Source of the DNA: an uncultured Anaerococcus sp.
Lineage (GTDB): Bacteria > Bacillota_A > Clostridia > Tissierellales > Peptoniphilaceae
Direction: 5' to 3'
NCBI GenBank assembly: GCA_945916625.1
Contig: CAMEGY010000028.1
Coordinates: forward strand, 1 to 9,158
Length of the DNA stretch: 9,158 bases
In this document: one piece after another, positions 6,628-9,158 of the stretch
How the letters are laid out: each line of letters starts with the position of its first letter
Position numbering within the stretch: position 1 is the first letter of the stretch
Notes under the pieces: model-generated
Database searches by the model: none
Seen by the model: only the letters and a program-made list of their open reading frames with translations
What the model was told of the DNA's origin: nothing
Made by a program: the position numbers and the translations under genes

Positions 6628-7762
6628 GACGGGAGTTAGTGAAAGGGTCCACATAGGGATTTTTGGCAAGACCAATTCAGGAAAATCAAGTCTTCTAAAC
6701 TATCTAACAGATTCAGAAGTTGCAATCGTTTCAAATATGGAAGGGACAACTACAGATCCTATTAGAAAGGCAATGGAGATTACTGATTTTGGACCAGTTG
6801 TCTTTATAGATACGGCTGGAACTTCCGATTTTACAAAGCTTGGTGAAAAAAGATACCAAAAAACCCTAGCTGAGATAGATAAGATAGATATATTTTTATA
6901 CGTCCTAAGCCCAGGTGATAACCTAGAAATCATTGAGAAATTTAAGGACAAACCAATAATTTTTGTCGCGATGAAGATGGATACTGGCGAGGGAGATGAG
7001 ATTATAAAAACCTACCAAGATAAAAATCCAATCGGAGTCGACATAAGAAATCTTGATTCTCGTGATAAAATTTTTGAAAAAATCAGATCGTTTTACAAAA
7101 AAGAAGACCTAAGTATAACTAAAAACCTAGTAAAAAAAGGCGATATGGTAGTCCTTGTTATGCCACAAGATGAGGCTGCTCCAAAGGATAGGATTATAAA
7201 ACCACAGGTTATGACTATTAGGGAAATAATTGATAAGGGGGCGAGTGCGATTTGCACAGACCTTTCTAATTTCGATCAGACAATAAAAAGTCTAAATAGA
7301 ATAGACTTGATAATCACAGATAGCCAGGCCTTTAAGCAAGTTTATGATAAAAAGCCTAGTTATGCTAAACTTACTAGCTTTTCAGTTTTGTTTTCTGCTT
7401 TTAAGGGAGACTTAGATTATTTTGTCGAGTCCGCCCAGGTTTTGGATGGAGCAATCAAAAATATTTTGATAGCAGAAGCCTGCACTCACCCACCAATAGA
7501 AGAAGATATAGGAAGTGTTAAGATTCCAAGACTTATAAGAAAAACTCATCCGGATATAAATATAGATTTTGTAAGAGGAAATGATCCGATTGACTATCCA
7601 AAATATGACCTAATTATTGCTTGTGGGTCATGTATGTTTAATAGGACCCATGTCCTAAATAGGGTGGCTAAGGCCAAAGAATTTGCTACTCCTATGACAA
7701 ATTATGGGATAGCTATAGCAAAACTTAATCACATCCTAGGGAAAATCACACTTCCTGAATAA
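6611..7762 (+). CDS. hydF: [FeFe]-hydrogenase maturation GTPase/scaffold HydF (variant motifs)
   Basis: A 383-residue HydF, the scaffold that receives the 2Fe precursor and delivers it to the hydrogenase. The N-terminal GTPase has the P-loop GKTNSGKS at 19-26, with N22 as in cation-dependent MnmE-like GTPases. EGTTTDP at 44-50 is switch I and DTAG at 67-70 is G3. The G4 motif reads MKMD (121-124) rather than NKxD. A dimerisation-like region spans about 175-280. The C-terminal cluster domain has C291 and H293 (CTH) and C338/C341 (CGSC). The family consensus CxHx(46-53)HCxxC has a His directly before the first Cys of the CxxC, but here it is A337 and the spacing is slightly short. The start is a GTG with GAGGAAGG upstream, inside the end of hydG. 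No terminator follows before the T-box promoter. Confidence 0.94.
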   Translation: MTSTSKTGVSERVHIGIFGKTNSGKSSLLNYLTDSEVAIVSNMEGTTTDPIRKAMEITDFGPVVFIDTAGTSDFTKLGEKRYQKTLAEIDKIDIFLYVLSPGDNLEIIEKFKDKPIIFVAMKMDTGEGDEIIKTYQDKNPIGVDIRNLDSRDKIFEKIRSFYKKEDLSITKNLVKKGDMVVLVMPQDEAAPKDRIIKPQVMTIREIIDKGASAICTDLSNFDQTIKSLNRIDLIITDSQAFKQVYDKKPSYAKLTSFSVLFSAFKGDLDYFVESAQVLDGAIKNILIAEACTHPPIEEDIGSVKIPRLIRKTHPDINIDFVRGNDPIDYPKYDLIIACGSCMFNRTHVLNRVAKAKEFATPMTNYGIAIAKLNHILGKITLPE

Positions 7763-7787
7763 TATTAAAAATAATGAGTAAATATAC

Positions 7788-7816
7788 TTGACATAAAAAA
7801 ATCTGGGTGGTATTAT
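7788..7816 (+). promoter_or_regulatory. Promoter of the T-box/amidohydrolase transcript
   Basis: A perfect -35 TTGACA at 7788-7793 and TATTAT at 7811-7816 are separated by the ideal 17 bases. Transcription should start near 7823, a few bases before the folded T-box leader. It is the best promoter in the window. Confidence 0.88.
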
Positions 7817-7822
7817 ACCATT

Positions 7823-8102
7823 AACAACGAGATACAAGTTTAACTAAACCATTTGATAAGAAGAGTAGTTTAGAAGAATCTTTTTTAGAGAGCTCCAGCT
7901 GGTGAAAAGGAGTAAAGACGAGACTAGATGAAGATGGCCTTGGATGGGATGGGTCGATATTAGATCCATACGGGAATTCCCGTTATAGAATTAGAGTATG
8001 TTTGTACTTGATGAGTGTATGCATGGGTGACTATGCATAAATTAAGGTGGTAACGCGATTTAAACGTCCTTATATTCCTCTGTGGAATATGGGACGTTTT
8101 TT
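7823..8102 (+). ncRNA. T-box riboswitch leader, specifier probably GAT (Asp), ambiguous
   Basis: Stem I is clear. GTTTAG at 7868-7873 pairs with CTAGAT at 7924-7929 and TCTTT at 7879-7883 with AAAGA at 7914-7918. The AGAGAG bulge (7887-7892) and distal hairpin CTCC/GGAG (7893-7896/7909-7912) follow. The specifier loop has AGTA (7864-7867) opposite GAA (7930-7932), and the next triplet is GAT at 7933-7935. A hairpin at 7970-7983 (CGGGAATTCCCG core) and Stem III at 8018-8039 (TATGCAT/ATGCATA) come next. The T-box sequence is AAGGTGGTAACGCG at 8044-8057. The antiterminator forms from AAGG/CCTT (8044-8047/8068-8071) and GCG/CGT around a 7-base bulge, and excludes the terminator. The bulge TGGT would pair best with a tRNA ending ACCA. 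Uncharged tRNA should turn the downstream gene on. Confidence 0.93.
8062..8102 (+). terminator. T-box expression-platform terminator
   Basis: AAACGTCC at 8062-8069 pairs with GGACGTTT at 8092-8099, and ATATTCC at 8072-8078 with GGAATAT at 8084-8090, separated by a small internal loop and closed by TCTGT. Six T run from 8097 to 8102. Its 5' arm overlaps the antiterminator, so the two folds are mutually exclusive. It may also end hydF transcripts, which have no terminator of their own. Confidence 0.92.
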
Positions 8103-8122
8103 ATTGTTAGAAAGGAATAGAA

Positions 8123-9158
8123 ATGACTTGGAACGACTTGATCAAAGAAAAAATTAGAGAAAATAAAGAAGATATAATAAAAACCAGGAGATATCTTCAC
8201 GAAAATCCTGAGCTTAGTGAAAAAGAATATGAAACAAGCAAATACCTTAAGAAAAGGTGTGAGAAATTAGGACTTATAGTAGAAGATATCCCTGATACTA
8301 CCGGCTTTACGGCTCTTTTAGATACAGGAAAGCCTGGCAAGATTTTGGGTATTAGAGCTGATATGGATGCCCTAGCTATAGCGGAAAATACTTGTAATCT
8401 CAAAAGCGAGAAGGTAGTGGTTTCAAAAAATCCTGGCGTATCCCACGCTTGTGGTCACGATAGCCATATGACAATTGGGATTTTTTCGGCAAAGATTTTA
8501 AAAGACTTTAGAGATGACCTTAGCGGCAAAATATATTTTATCTTTGAATCAGCCGAAGAAACCGGAGCAGGTATCCACGCCATGGTAGAACATCTTAGGG
8601 ATAAAAAACTTGATGCAGTCTACGGCAACCATCAAAGCTCGGCTCTCGATGTTGGCAAGTTTAAGATTAGAAAAGGCCCTTCTCATGCTGGTTGTGTGGG
8701 AATTGAGTGTGATGTTATAGGAAAGGGCGGCCACGGATCAAGGCCTGACAAATTGGTAAATCCACTAATTGCAGCAGCTCATATTGTAACCGGCCTAAAC
8801 TCTGCTTGGAATAATAGGCTTGATGTAGAAAAACCAATCACACTAGGAATTGGAGCTATAAACGGAGGTTCTTCACCAAATGTGATACCAGATAAGGCAA
8901 CTATAAAAGCGACCTTGAGGTTTTACGATACAGATGTGGCAAGAGAAGCACTAGAGGTTATAAGAAAGGTGGCAGAATTTACGGCCAAGGCCCACGGATG
9001 TGAGGTTCGTTTTGCAGATTATTTCAAAATAGTAGCAGAGCCAGTATTTAATGACGAAAAGCTCGCTGATTTTGCAATAGAAAGCCTAGAGTCGATTTAT
9101 CAGGGTTCATTAATAGAATCTGAAGCTGGATGGGGTTCGGAATCATTTTATGGCTACG
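8123..9158 (+). CDS. M20-family amidohydrolase (peptidase M20D-like), 3' end outside window
   Basis: The first 345 codons of a zinc-type amidohydrolase, truncated by the window edge; relatives are usually about 390-400 residues. Family landmarks are RRYLHENPELS at 22-32, IRADMDAL at 77-84, HACGHDSH at 108-115, SAEE at 143-146 and GNH at 168-170. The likely metal ligands are C110, H112, E146 and H170. GGHGSRP at 202-208 and NVIPD at 253-257 belong to the dimerisation domain (about 185-300). Such enzymes release amino acids from N-acyl or other amide conjugates; the substrate here is unknown. No signal peptide is seen. The ATG has AAAGGA at 8111-8116. Control by the T-box means it is made when one aminoacyl-tRNA runs low, which suggests that it salvages that amino acid. 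Confidence 0.9.
   Translation, partial: MTWNDLIKEKIRENKEDIIKTRRYLHENPELSEKEYETSKYLKKRCEKLGLIVEDIPDTTGFTALLDTGKPGKILGIRADMDALAIAENTCNLKSEKVVVSKNPGVSHACGHDSHMTIGIFSAKILKDFRDDLSGKIYFIFESAEETGAGIHAMVEHLRDKKLDAVYGNHQSSALDVGKFKIRKGPSHAGCVGIECDVIGKGGHGSRPDKLVNPLIAAAHIVTGLNSAWNNRLDVEKPITLGIGAINGGSSPNVIPDKATIKATLRFYDTDVAREALEVIRKVAEFTAKAHGCEVRFADYFKIVAEPVFNDEKLADFAIESLESIYQGSLIESEAGWGSESFYGY

Noticed and set aside
7970..7983. Perfect palindrome ACGGGAATTCCCGT as a protein-binding operator
   Set aside because: It falls between Stem I and Stem III of the T-box and is better explained as an RNA hairpin of that leader.
41..9158. CRISPR array, insertion sequence, tRNA or rRNA genes
   Set aside because: I saw no regularly spaced repeats, transposase motifs, terminal inverted repeats, tRNA cloverleaf or rRNA sequence.

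Overview
The window is AT-rich, Arg codons are mostly AGA/AGG, and genes have purine-rich ribosome-binding sites. It carries three [FeFe]-hydrogenase maturation genes and a T-box leader. Together these point to a fermentative, strictly anaerobic, low-GC Bacillota bacterium; a clostridial or Peptoniphilaceae (Anaerococcus-like) lineage is my guess. The first 40 bases are not genomic: positions 7-40 match the Illumina TruSeq i7-side adapter, so the biological sequence begins at 41, probably at a contig edge.

Layout. 41-1081: a minus-strand metallo-beta-lactamase-fold hydrolase, ending at a likely bidirectional terminator. 1082-1245: divergent promoter region. 1246-2448: a membrane-anchored S41 C-terminal processing protease with a terminator at its stop codon. 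2488-3177 and 3170-3802: an acyl-ACP thioesterase and an HD-domain phosphohydrolase that overlap by 8 bases. 3803-3905: a compact leader with a promoter-like site, a possible 11-codon ORF and a strong hairpin just before hydE. 3906-4931: hydE. 4932-5208: a small promoter-plus-terminator unit, then a separate promoter. 5209-6627 and 6611-7762: hydG and hydF, overlapping by 17 bases. 7763-8122: a complete T-box riboswitch. 8123-9158: the first 345 codons of an M20-family amidohydrolase cut by the window end.

How the genes work together. HydE, HydG and HydF build the 2Fe subcluster (CO, CN and azadithiolate ligands) of the [FeFe]-hydrogenase H-cluster. The hydrogenase itself is not in the window. 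HydF departs from the family consensus at two functional positions (Ala for the His before the C-terminal CxxC, and MKMD for NKxD). HydE has no cysteines for the optional second cluster. The thioesterase/HD pair, the protease and the amidohydrolase are functionally separate.

The most interesting feature is regulatory. Three genes (thioesterase, hydE, amidohydrolase) begin only 15-20 bases after the U-tract of a terminator hairpin, which leaves no room for a promoter in between. For the amidohydrolase the reason is clear: the hairpin is the expression platform of a T-box. For hydE, a promoter-like element and a short ORF ending in the hairpin loop suggest an undescribed attenuation leader. A related sequence (TGAGTAT then ATGAATTTA then a terminator) occurs again just after hydE.
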